A DNA stretch of 45,803 nucleotides, from NCBI RefSeq assembly GCF_028656935.1, contig NZ_JAMDGZ010000008.1:1-45803 (forward strand), written 5' to 3'. This DNA comes from Pseudomonas rubra (GTDB lineage Bacteria > Pseudomonadota > Gammaproteobacteria > Pseudomonadales > Pseudomonadaceae). The position numbers and the translations under genes were made by a program. Within the stretch, counting starts at the first letter, position 1, and every line of letters begins with the position of its first letter. Shown in pieces: positions 26,546-34,306 of the stretch. The notes beneath the pieces were generated by a model. That model did not search any database and was not told where the DNA came from. It saw only the letters and a list, made by a program, of their open reading frames with translations.

Positions 26546-28510
26546 ATGAACCAGGATCAGCAGAGTCGCCGCCGTTTTATCGCCGCCAGTTCCGTGGTGG
26601 GCGCCGCCGGGGCCATGTACTCGACGGCACCACTGGCCGCCGGAGCCATTCTGCGCGGTACTGAAACGGCCGTGCCGGCAGAGCTGATCCTGCATAACGG
26701 TCTGCTGCACACGGTAGACCGCGAGCGGCCGCAAGCAACTGCGGTGGCCATTCGCGATGGACGCTTCGTGGCGGTGGGCGATGATGCCCAGGTCATGGCC
26801 TTGCGCGGGCCGGCGACCCAGGTCATCGACCTCAAGCAACGCACAGTGATCCCCGGGCTCAACGATTCGCACCTGCACCTGATCCGCGGTGGCCTGAACT
26901 ACAACCTGGAGCTGCGCTGGGAAGGCGTGCCGTCGCTGGCCGATGCTTTGCGCCTGCTCAAGGAACAGGCCTTGCGCACGCCCGCGCCGCAGTGGGTGAG
27001 GGTGGTGGGGGGCTGGAACGAGTTCCAGTTCGCCGAGCGCCGTTTGCCGACCCTCGACGAGCTGAACCAGGCAGCGCCAGACACGCCGGTGTTCGTCCTG
27101 CACCTGTACGATCGCGCCCTGCTCAACCGAGCAGCCCTGCGCGTGGTCGGCTACGACCGCAACACGCCCAACCCACCGGGAGGCGAGATCCAGCGCGATG
27201 TCAACGGCAACCCGACCGGCATGTTGATCGCCCGGCCCAACGCGATGATCCTCTACTCGACGTTGGCCAAGGGGCCGAAGCTGCCGCTGGAATACCAGGT
27301 CAACTCGACCCGCCAGTTCATGCGCGAGCTCAACCGCCTGGGCCTGACCAGCGCCATCGATGCCGGTGGTGGCTATCAGAATTACCCTGATGACTATGCG
27401 GTTATCGAGCAGTTGGCCAAGGCCAGTCAGTTGACCGTGCGCATCGCCTACAACCTGTTTACCCAAAAGCCCAAGGAAGAACTGGCCGACTTCAAAAACT
27501 GGACCAGCAGTGTCAAGTACGGCCAGGGCGACGACTTTCTGCGCCACAACGGCGCCGGCGAGATGCTGGTGTTCTCCGCCGCCGACTTCGAGGACTTTCT
27601 CGAACCGCGTCCGGACCTGCCCGCCAGCATGGAGGGCGATCTAGAACCGGTGGTGCGCCATCTGGTTGAGCAGCGTTGGCCGTTTCGCCTGCACGCCACC
27701 TACGACGAGTCGATCTCGCGCATGCTCGAGGTGTTCGAGAAGGTTAATCGCGATATCCCTTTCAACGGCCTGCCGTGGTTTTTCGACCATGCCGAAACCA
27801 TCAGCCCGAAGAACATCGAGAGGGTAAAAGCCTTGGGCGGCGGTATTGCCATTCAGGACCGCATGGCCTTCCAGGGTGAATACTTCGTCGAGCGCTACGG
27901 TGCCAAGGCCGCCCAGCACACGCCGCCAATCAAGCGCATGCTTGGTGAAGGCATCCCGGTCGGCGCCGGCACCGACGCCACCCGGGTGTCCAGCTACAAC
28001 CCCTGGACCTCGCTGTACTGGCTGGTCAGCGGGCGTACCGTCGGCGGCCTGGAGTTGTACCCGCAGGGCCTGGACCGCGACACCGCGCTGTCGCTGTTCA
28101 CCCATGGCAGCGCCTGGTTCTCCAGCGAGCAGGGCACCAAGGGCCAGATCAAGGTCGGTCAACTGGCGGACCTGACGGCGTTGAGCGCCGACTATTTCAG
28201 CATCGACGCCGAAGCGATCAAGCACCTGGAGTCGGTGCTGACCCTGGTCGATGGCAAGGTGGTGTACGGCGCCGCCGAGTTCGCCCGGCTCGACCCGCCG
28301 ACGCTGCCGGTATTGCCCGACTGGTCGCCGGTGGCCAAGGTGCCGGGGCACTGGCGCCAGGGCGCTGCGCTCACCGCCCAGGTGCATCAATGCGTGGGTG
28401 CCTGTGCGGTGCATGCCCACCACCATCAGCGCGCTCGGCAGTCTTCGGTACCGGTCAGTGATTTTCAGGGCTTTTGGGGCGCCTTTGGTTGTTCCTGTTT
28501 TGCCTTCTAA
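26546..28510 (+). CDS. Tat-exported amidohydrolase (YtcJ-like, amidohydrolase 3)
   Basis: A metal-dependent amidohydrolase of 654 residues. It starts MNQDQQSRRRFIAASS, a twin-arginine (Tat) signal, with hydrophobic VVGAAGAMYSTAPLAAG, so the folded enzyme should be exported to the periplasm. LILHNGLLHTVDRERP and VIDLKQRTVIPGLNDSHLHL give the composite domain start and the HxH metal motif; FFDHAETI and GAGTDATR are later metal and active-site segments. The C-terminus is Cys/His-rich (HQCVGACAVHAHHHQ) and ends FGCSCFAF. The ATG at 26546 has AGGAG. Substrate unknown; other members act on small amides, hydantoins or lactams. Confidence 0.85.
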   Translation: MNQDQQSRRRFIAASSVVGAAGAMYSTAPLAAGAILRGTETAVPAELILHNGLLHTVDRERPQATAVAIRDGRFVAVGDDAQVMALRGPATQVIDLKQRTVIPGLNDSHLHLIRGGLNYNLELRWEGVPSLADALRLLKEQALRTPAPQWVRVVGGWNEFQFAERRLPTLDELNQAAPDTPVFVLHLYDRALLNRAALRVVGYDRNTPNPPGGEIQRDVNGNPTGMLIARPNAMILYSTLAKGPKLPLEYQVNSTRQFMRELNRLGLTSAIDAGGGYQNYPDDYAVIEQLAKASQLTVRIAYNLFTQKPKEELADFKNWTSSVKYGQGDDFLRHNGAGEMLVFSAADFEDFLEPRPDLPASMEGDLEPVVRHLVEQRWPFRLHATYDESISRMLEVFEKVNRDIPFNGLPWFFDHAETISPKNIERVKALGGGIAIQDRMAFQGEYFVERYGAKAAQHTPPIKRMLGEGIPVGAGTDATRVSSYNPWTSLYWLVSGRTVGGLELYPQGLDRDTALSLFTHGSAWFSSEQGTKGQIKVGQLADLTALSADYFSIDAEAIKHLESVLTLVDGKVVYGAAEFARLDPPTLPVLPDWSPVAKVPGHWRQGAALTAQVHQCVGACAVHAHHHQRARQSSVPVSDFQGFWGAFGCSCFAF

Positions 28511-28512
28511 GG

Positions 28513-28543
28513 GATCGGGCTACCATGCAGGTATCGCCCGATC
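28513..28543. terminator. Hairpin after the amidohydrolase gene
   Basis: Perfect 8-bp arms GATCGGGC (28513-28520) and GCCCGATC (28536-28543), extended inside by TACC/GGTA across a 2-nt bulge, around a 5-nt loop. It starts 3 nt after the amidohydrolase stop and ends 4 nt before the AGGA of the acetyltransferase gene. No T-run follows, so a rho-independent terminator is not certain; it may instead be a regulatory structure or an mRNA-stabilising hairpin. Confidence 0.55.
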
Positions 28544-28559
28544 GACAGGATGTTGCTGC

Positions 28560-29066
28560 ATGCCCTTCACTACCCGTGTTGCCCGGCCCAGTGATGCCGA
28601 GGCACTCAGCCATGTCGCCGGCCAGACCTTCGCCCTGGCCAGCCCCCCGGACGCTGCCGCCCAAGCGTTGCAGGAGTACATCGACACCCAGTTGCAGCCC
28701 GAGCATTTTGTCCTGCACCTGCTCAACCGGCGCAAGCGCCTACGGGTGCTGGAACACCTGGGTAAAGTGGTGGGTTACAGCCTGATCGACACTGCACCCC
28801 AGGTTTTGGGGATTGCCGAGGCGGACGGCCTGCCGGAGCTCAGCCGCTGCTATGTGCTGCCCGAGCAACATGGCCTCGGAGCTGCGCAGCTGTTGCTCGA
28901 CGACACCTTGGCGCAGGTGTGCGGGGCCATTCGCCTGACGGTCAACCAACAGAATGCCCGGGCCATCCGTTTCTACCAGCGCAATGGCTTTGCCAAGGTT
29001 GGCGAGGCACTGTTCGAGTGCGGCCCGGAGTGGCAACGGGACTGGGTGATGGTCGCACGGCGCTAA
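28560..29066 (+). CDS. GNAT-family N-acetyltransferase
   Basis: A 168-residue acetyl-CoA-dependent acetyltransferase. CYVLPEQHGLGAAQLLLDD carries the QxxGxG/A acetyl-CoA motif, and VNQQNARAIRFYQRNGFAKVGE is the C-terminal GNAT signature. The start ATG has AGGA about 9 nt upstream, next to a hairpin. Substrate unknown. A REP element follows the stop codon directly. Confidence 0.87.
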   Translation: MPFTTRVARPSDAEALSHVAGQTFALASPPDAAAQALQEYIDTQLQPEHFVLHLLNRRKRLRVLEHLGKVVGYSLIDTAPQVLGIAEADGLPELSRCYVLPEQHGLGAAQLLLDDTLAQVCGAIRLTVNQQNARAIRFYQRNGFAKVGEALFECGPEWQRDWVMVARR

Positions 29067-29093
29067 CCTGTGGGAGCGTGCTTGCCCCGCGAT
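29067..29093. repeat. REP element (single)
   Basis: A REP unit with GCGTGCTTGCCCCGC, one base off the perfect palindromic core. It begins just after the stop codon of the GNAT gene and lies between convergent GNAT and pit genes, so it may contribute to transcript ends on both sides. Confidence 0.82.
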
Positions 29094-29111
29094 GAGGCCG
29101 GTACAGTCAGA

Positions 29112-30728
29112 TCAGAACACCTGCCGCAACACCCAGTACAACCCCCCGGCCAGCACAATCGCCGCCGGCAAGGTCAGCACCCAGGCCATCATCAGGTTGA
29201 ACACGGTGCGCATCTGCAGGCCCGAGCCATTGGCGACCATGCTCCCGGCCACCCCGGACGACAGCACGTGGGTGGTCGACACCGGCAGCCCGTACATGTC
29301 CGCAGCCCCGATGGTGCACATCGCCACCAGCTCGGCCGAAGCGCCCTGGGCGTAGGTCAGGTGGGTCTTGCCGATCTTCTCGCCAACGGTCACGACGATG
29401 CGCCGCCAGCCGACCATGGTCCCAAGCCCCAGGGCGATGGCCACGGCGATCTTCACCCACAGCGGAATGTAGCGGGTGGCGCTGTCGATCTGTTGCTTGA
29501 ACAGGTGCACTTTGGCCTGGGTATCTGCATCGAAGTTGCCCAACTGGTGCTTGTCGATCAGGCGGATGGCCTCGGAGGTCAGGTACATGTCGTTGCGCAC
29601 GTTGGCCATGGCCTCGGCGGGTACCCGGTTGAGCGAGCCATAGCCCCTGACCTCGGTACCGATCATGCCGGCCAGCTCTGCCAGGGCGGGCAGTAGTTCA
29701 GCGCTGGCCTGCGGCTGGCGAATGAAGGCGCTGAGGGTCTGGCGGGGGTCGTCCACGGCGGCGTGCGGCGCACTGCGCTGTAAGGCCTGCTGGGTGACTT
29801 CGGCCACGGCGGCGAACTGCAGTGACTGCTCGGCCGGCATGGTCCGGTTCAAGGCGTAGGCCATGGGCAGGGTGCCGACCAAGATCAACATGATCAGGCC
29901 CATGCCTTTTTGCCCGTCGTTGGAACCGTGGGCGAAGGACACCCCGGTACAGGTGAGAATCAGCAGCCCGCGAATCCACCAGGGCGGTGGCGTGTTGCCG
30001 ACCGGCGCCTGGTACAGCTCGCGGCGCTTGACCAGCATGCGCAGGGCCAGCAGCAACAGCGCCGCACAGGCAAAGCCCACCAGGGGCGAGAGCAGCAGTG
30101 AATAGCCGACCTTGCTGGCCTGGCTCCAGTCCACCCCGCTGATGCCGTCGCGCCCGTGCATCAGCGCGTTGGCGATGCCGACGCCGATGATCGATCCGAT
30201 CAGGGTATGCGAGGAGGATGCCGGCAGGCCCAGCCACCAGGTGCCCAGGTTCCAGATGATCGCCGACAGCAACAGGGCGAAGACCATGGAAAAGCCCGCC
30301 GAGGAGCCGACTTGCAAGATCAGCTCCACCGGCAGCAGGGCGATGATGCCGAAGGCCACCGCGCCGCTGGACAGCAGTACGCCGAGAAAATTGAAACAGC
30401 CCGACCACACCACGGCCACCGATGGGGGTAGCGAATGGGTGTAGATCACCGTGGCGACGGCATTGGCGGTGTCGTGAAAACCGTTGACGAACTCAAAGCC
30501 CAGGGCAATCAGCAACGCCAGGCCGAGCAATAAAAAGGGCGTCCAGGTGGTGACCACGGTGCCGGTGGCATCGATGTCGCGGAACAGGCTCCAGCCGGTA
30601 TACACAAGGCCTGCCGCGAGCAAGCCGAAAAACAGGGTCAGGGTGGTGCGGCCGGGTTTGTGATCGAGACGCGGGCGTGGGTCGTGGTTGGTCAGCGATG
30701 GGCTGCCAGCCAGGGTCGGGGTGGTCAT
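29112..30728 (-). CDS. pit: Low-affinity inorganic phosphate transporter (Pit family)
   Basis: An inner-membrane phosphate permease of 538 residues. The two inverted Pit repeats are visible as GFEFVNGFHDTANAVATVIYT and FAHGSNDGQKGMG, with SSSHTLIGSIIGVGIANAL and PVSTTHVLSSGVAGSM in the paired helices. An extended soluble loop separates the repeats (about residues 315-425). It takes up phosphate or metal-phosphate with protons. No pho box was recognised in the 128-bp divergent gap to the DUF488 gene. Confidence 0.92.
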   Translation of the reverse strand: MTTPTLAGSPSLTNHDPRPRLDHKPGRTTLTLFFGLLAAGLVYTGWSLFRDIDATGTVVTTWTPFLLLGLALLIALGFEFVNGFHDTANAVATVIYTHSLPPSVAVVWSGCFNFLGVLLSSGAVAFGIIALLPVELILQVGSSAGFSMVFALLLSAIIWNLGTWWLGLPASSSHTLIGSIIGVGIANALMHGRDGISGVDWSQASKVGYSLLLSPLVGFACAALLLLALRMLVKRRELYQAPVGNTPPPWWIRGLLILTCTGVSFAHGSNDGQKGMGLIMLILVGTLPMAYALNRTMPAEQSLQFAAVAEVTQQALQRSAPHAAVDDPRQTLSAFIRQPQASAELLPALAELAGMIGTEVRGYGSLNRVPAEAMANVRNDMYLTSEAIRLIDKHQLGNFDADTQAKVHLFKQQIDSATRYIPLWVKIAVAIALGLGTMVGWRRIVVTVGEKIGKTHLTYAQGASAELVAMCTIGAADMYGLPVSTTHVLSSGVAGSMVANGSGLQMRTVFNLMMAWVLTLPAAIVLAGGLYWVLRQVF

Positions 30729-30800
30729 GATGACGGGTCCGGGTTAGCAGAAAGGATCAAGCCTTGCCTGGCCATGATAAAAACAATCGCTGACGGCACC

Positions 30801-30829
30801 GTGACCTCGGTCAAGGAAAGTCCTAGGAT
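30801..30829 (+). promoter_or_regulatory. Possible promoter of the DUF488 gene
   Basis: GTGACC (30801-30806) and TAGGAT (30824-30829) with a 17-nt spacer, about 28 nt upstream of the ATG. The -35 box is weak. Call by eye only. Confidence 0.35.
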
Positions 30830-30856
30830 CTATGCACCCTCTGCGGGAGCGAAGTG

Positions 30857-31255
30857 ATGATCCGCTGCAAACGCGTCTATGATCCGCTTGAAGCCAGCGA
30901 TGGCCGGCGCGTGCTGGTCGACCGGTTGTGGCCGCGCAACAAGCGCAAGGAGGAGCTGCAGGCGGTGTGGATGCCTGAGGTGGCGCCGTCAACGCTGCTG
31001 CGCCAGGCCTTTCATGCCGGTGAAGTGGATTTCTCCGGGTTTGCCGAGCGCTACCGCCAGGAACTGAACGCGCAGCCGACGCATTGGTGGAAGTTGCTGG
31101 GCATGGCCGCGCAGGGTGATCTGACCTTGCTGTATGCCGGCAAGGACACTGCACGCAACAATGCCACGGTGCTGGCGCAATGGCTTGAGGATGAGCTGGA
31201 GCGTCGGGGGCCGGGGAGTTCGCCGGTGTGCTATGCCGATGAATTCGAATCTTGA
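30857..31255 (+). CDS. DUF488 family protein
   Basis: A 132-residue cytoplasmic protein of DUF488. Family motifs are KRVYDPLEASDGRRVLVDRLWPR, FAERYRQEL, and LTLLYAGKDTARNNATVLAQWL. The role is unknown. ATG at 30857 has GGGAG at about 7 nt; a GTG 3 nt earlier is a less likely start. It is transcribed toward a GNAT gene from which it is separated by a REP, and away from pit. Confidence 0.87.
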   Translation: MIRCKRVYDPLEASDGRRVLVDRLWPRNKRKEELQAVWMPEVAPSTLLRQAFHAGEVDFSGFAERYRQELNAQPTHWWKLLGMAAQGDLTLLYAGKDTARNNATVLAQWLEDELERRGPGSSPVCYADEFES

Positions 31256-31260
31256 ACAGT

Positions 31261-31287
31261 ATCGCGGGGCAAGCCCGCTCCCACAGG
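31261..31287. repeat. REP element (single)
   Basis: A REP unit with the GCGGGGCAAGCCCGC core followed by CTCCCACAGG. It fills the short gap between the DUF488 and GNAT genes, ending 8 nt before the GNAT start codon, so the acetyltransferase ribosome site lies partly in REP sequence. Confidence 0.86.
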
Positions 31288-31295
31288 TTTCTCTG

Positions 31296-31727
31296 ATGAT
31301 CCTGCAACTGCCCCCCGCCACCGACCAGCACCGCACCTTCGCCCGCGACCTCACCCGTCGGGCCATGCTGCCCTATTACCGCGAGTTCGACCTGCTCTGG
31401 CAGGAAGAGGCCTTTGACCAGGCCTGGGAATGGCGCGAGCAATGGCTGATCTGCGAAGACCAGCAACCGGTCGGCTACTTCAGCCTCAGCCAGGACCGCC
31501 AGGCCTTGTTCATCCGTGAACTGCACCTGTTGGAAAGCTGTCGCGGCCGGGGCATCGGCAGTTGGGTATTAACGCAACTGGCTGACTGGGCCCGGCAGCG
31601 GCACTTGCCCCTGTTGCGCTTGATGGTGTTCAGCAGCAATCCGGCACGGCTCCTGTACCTGCGCCAGGGTTTTGTCTGTGTCGGCGAAGACGAGTGCTTT
31701 GTGCGCATGCAGCGGGCGATTGACTAG
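31296..31727 (+). CDS. GNAT-family N-acetyltransferase overlapping the AlgG-like gene
   Basis: A 143-residue acetyltransferase. LHLLESCRGRGIGSWVLTQL contains the RxxGxG acetyl-CoA-binding motif, and FSSNPARLLYLRQGFVCVGE is the C-terminal GNAT signature. The start was set at ATG 31296, which begins MILQLPPATD; a longer frame to 31134 passes through the REP and the DUF488 gene. The last 159 nt lie antisense to the 3' end of the AlgG-like gene. Substrate unknown; nothing links it to polysaccharide synthesis except position. Confidence 0.82.
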   Translation: MILQLPPATDQHRTFARDLTRRAMLPYYREFDLLWQEEAFDQAWEWREQWLICEDQQPVGYFSLSQDRQALFIRELHLLESCRGRGIGSWVLTQLADWARQRHLPLLRLMVFSSNPARLLYLRQGFVCVGEDECFVRMQRAID

Positions 31728-33173
31728 CTCGACCCGCACCACGCAACCCGGGCGCTGGAGCGCCTGTAACAGTGGCCCCTGTACGGCTAACAAATCCCCT
31801 ATCAGCAGGTTCTGCAGGATTGGCTTGCCCTCGAAGGTGTTCGGCCCCAGCACCACCTGCTGCATACCCTCGACCCGCACCAGCGCCTTGCCGGCCTTGC
31901 CCAGGGTGTTGCCGCTCAAGGTCAGGGGGCCGGCCAGTGGTGTGGCGTTGCGCAGGCTGACGGCGTATTCGGGGGTGTTGCCGATGCGGTTGTTGATCAG
32001 GCTGACGGCGCCGACCTCGCTGGCATCCACGGCGCTGCCCTGGCTGTTGCCGATCAGGTTGTCGCTGATCAGCAGCGGCGCGGCAGGCGTTGGCGCCAGG
32101 TTGCGCAGTTGGATGCCGTTGCCACGGCTGTCGCCGATCAGGTTGGCGCTCAGCAGCAGGGCGCCCTGTTGTTCGCTGACCTCGATCGCCGCCTTGTACG
32201 CACCCAGGATCAGGTTGCCTTCAATGCGCCCGCGAGTCTGGCCGCGCAGGCGGATGCCGCTGTTGTTGTCGATGCCGCGCAGCTGGTTGTTGCGCAGCGT
32301 CACCTGGCTGTCGCGCACATCGATGGCGTACTGCTGGGATTGATTGAACTGGCTGTTATCGATCTGCGCCCAGCTGTGCTGCAGCTCTACCGCGCTGGAC
32401 AGCTCGTTGAACTGGCTGTCGCGGATGATCAGCGTGGCCGGGCGGGTGGACGCTGCTTGCTGGCTGCTCAGGGCGGTGGTCAGGCCGCGCGAGAGGTTGG
32501 CGTTGTAGCCCAGGCGCTTGAGAGTCGAGCCCAGCACCTGGGTGTGGCTACCGGCCCAGGCCACCACGAACGGCCGCCAGGCGCGGTCGGTACTGCCGGG
32601 TTTGTCGCCAGCGACGCTCTCCAGGTGCGACTGGTTCAAGCCCAACCAGCCCTGGTTGATCAGCGCCGTGCCGGAGTAGCTGTACAGGTACAGGCTGGTG
32701 CCTTCGAGCAGCAGGCCGCCGTCGTTGGCGATCACCAGCGGGTAGCTGAGCAGGTAGCCGTCCTTGTAGCGCTTGAGGATCTTTGGGTCGTTGAGGGCAT
32801 CGTGCAACTGCGCCAGGGTAATGCTGCCACCGCGCACCAGCAGCGCTTGCGGGTGATGCGCCTGGTAGCCGGCGATGGCGCGGAACAGGCCATTGTTGAC
32901 CAAGGGTTCGAACGGCCAGCTGCCGGCCTGTGACGAGAACATCGGTTGCAGGCTGACACTGGCGCGACCCGCCGGACGCGGGCGTTCGTCGACCTGCAAC
33001 TGCACGGCCTGGCTGAGCTGTTGCTGCAACTGCTGCAGGTCGCGCTGGTGGTCGGCACTGCTTACTGTGCTCAGCGATTGCTGCAGCGGCAAGCTCTGGC
33101 TGGCGGCCTGGGCCATGGCGCTGAACAGCAGTGCCAGGCAGGAAAGGGTAAGCGGGCGGGCAAGCATGGCCAT
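31569..33173 (-). CDS. algG: AlgG-like right-handed beta-helix protein with DVRD in place of DPHD
   Basis: A homologue of the periplasmic mannuronan C5-epimerase AlgG, 534 residues with a signal peptide (ending AQA-A). The core carries repeated parallel-helix rungs. YLLSYPLVIANDGG, AWAGSHTQVLGSTLKRLGYNANLSRG and PATLIIRDSQFNE align in order with the AlgG family. Where AlgG enzymes have IDPHD, this protein has IDVRD (residues 284-288; codons at 32310-32324), so the catalytic-base histidine and the proline are gone. It probably cannot epimerise mannuronate, though it could still bind polymer in the periplasmic secretion complex. About the last 51 residues are encoded antisense to the GNAT gene. 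It is last in the cluster, 17 nt after algL. Confidence 0.85.
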   Translation of the reverse strand: MAMLARPLTLSCLALLFSAMAQAASQSLPLQQSLSTVSSADHQRDLQQLQQQLSQAVQLQVDERPRPAGRASVSLQPMFSSQAGSWPFEPLVNNGLFRAIAGYQAHHPQALLVRGGSITLAQLHDALNDPKILKRYKDGYLLSYPLVIANDGGLLLEGTSLYLYSYSGTALINQGWLGLNQSHLESVAGDKPGSTDRAWRPFVVAWAGSHTQVLGSTLKRLGYNANLSRGLTTALSSQQAASTRPATLIIRDSQFNELSSAVELQHSWAQIDNSQFNQSQQYAIDVRDSQVTLRNNQLRGIDNNSGIRLRGQTRGRIEGNLILGAYKAAIEVSEQQGALLLSANLIGDSRGNGIQLRNLAPTPAAPLLISDNLIGNSQGSAVDASEVGAVSLINNRIGNTPEYAVSLRNATPLAGPLTLSGNTLGKAGKALVRVEGMQQVVLGPNTFEGKPILQNLLIGDLLAVQGPLLQALQRPGCVVRVELVNRPLHAHKALVFADTDKTLAQVQEPCRIAAEHHQAQQGQVPLPGPVSQLR

Positions 33174-33190
33174 GACGGTTCGTCCTTGGG

Positions 33191-34306
33191 TTACGGCAGT
33201 TTGGGATAGAACGGCTTGAGCGGGCCGCCGATCTGGCTGTAGTTGTCGACTTCGCCATCTTCGCTGTCATACAGCTGGCGGGCCAGGCGGTGGCCCGGGG
33301 CGCGCTGCAGGAAAGGGATCAGCCAGGCCAGTTTGTAGGGGGCGACGTCGACCTGCGACTGGCCTTTGAGCTCGGGAAGGCCGTCGGGGTCGAGGATGCT
33401 GCGGGCGGCAAAATTGGCCAGCAGTTCCAGGGTCTGCTGATCGTGATTGCTCCACGGCAGGCCGTTGGCTCGCGCCGATTCCGCCAGCAGCACCAGCGGC
33501 ACCAGGGCGTATTGGCTGTAGGTGGCGGCCAGTTTGCCGCGCGCCACTTCCAGGGGCAGGTAGGCGTAGCTGCCATCAGCGGACCTCACCGCCTGCTGCA
33601 ATCCACGGCGCAGGTTGCCGTCGGCCCACTGGATGAAGTCGTCGCGCTGCACCAGCATGCCGGTTGCCGCCACGGCCCAGGCCGCCCAGTAGTCATGGTT
33701 GTTGAACCAGGTAAAGCCGGGCGCGCGACGCGGTTGGTACTCGGCGATGATGCGTTCGCCCAGCTGGCTGAACCAGGCCTTCTGCGCTGGCGTCAGTTGC
33801 AGCTCGGCGTCGCTGGCGGCCTGGGTCATCAGCAGGGTCGAGGCCATGGCGGCTACCGCCCATTTGCGCGCGGCCATGCCGGTGCTGCTGGCGTCGGGGG
33901 TGAGTAGCGCGCCGGCCTGGGCCCAGCGCTCCAGCCACTGGTCCTGGCAGGCCAGGGCCATGTTCGCTTCCTGCGGATTTTTCGCCCGCACAAAGCGCTT
34001 GCTGGCGTAGATCAGCCCGCCAATGAAGGGTTTGACCTGCTTGCCGATCTGTTCGCTGCTGGCGTCCGGCCTGCTGCGCAGGGTCGACTTGCTGGCATCG
34101 CGCTGGTCGTACTTGCTTTGCAACTGCAAGCTGCCGGTGTAGGGCGGCGGTACGGGCTTGCTGCAGCTCAAGGTGCGGTAGTCGGCGATCATCGCCGACT
34201 GCGCAGTGGCCCGTGGCGGCCAGATCGAGCTGGCGGCCAGGCTGCTGGCCAGCTGCAGGCTGGCGCACAGGCCCAGGCCCAGCGCTGCCCAGGTCTTTAC
34301 AGGCAT
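33191..34306 (-). CDS. algL: AlgL-like alginate lyase
   Basis: A periplasmic PL5-family lyase, 371 residues with a signal peptide. AlgL clears polymer that strays into the periplasm by beta-elimination and is needed for the secretion complex. Retained active-site segments are SKYDQRD (lysine region), FTWFNNHDYWAAWA (Asn-His), and LPLEVARGKLAATYSQYAL (Arg and Tyr). One arginine of the usual KRQQRALAY segment is replaced, so activity or specificity may differ. ATG at 34306 overlaps the AlgX end by 10 nt. In canonical operons algL also follows algX. Confidence 0.88.
   Translation of the reverse strand: MPVKTWAALGLGLCASLQLASSLAASSIWPPRATAQSAMIADYRTLSCSKPVPPPYTGSLQLQSKYDQRDASKSTLRSRPDASSEQIGKQVKPFIGGLIYASKRFVRAKNPQEANMALACQDQWLERWAQAGALLTPDASSTGMAARKWAVAAMASTLLMTQAASDAELQLTPAQKAWFSQLGERIIAEYQPRRAPGFTWFNNHDYWAAWAVAATGMLVQRDDFIQWADGNLRRGLQQAVRSADGSYAYLPLEVARGKLAATYSQYALVPLVLLAESARANGLPWSNHDQQTLELLANFAARSILDPDGLPELKGQSQVDVAPYKLAWLIPFLQRAPGHRLARQLYDSEDGEVDNYSQIGGPLKPFYPKLP

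Noticed and set aside
31134..31295. Extended N-terminus of the GNAT gene through the REP.
   Set aside because: The extra residues come from a REP and from the DUF488 gene in another frame; the ATG at 31296 begins the GNAT-like sequence.
33191..34306. Inactive AlgL, because one arginine in the active-site segment is replaced.
   Set aside because: The NNH segment, a first arginine, and the tyrosine remain, so loss of activity cannot be claimed from the sequence.
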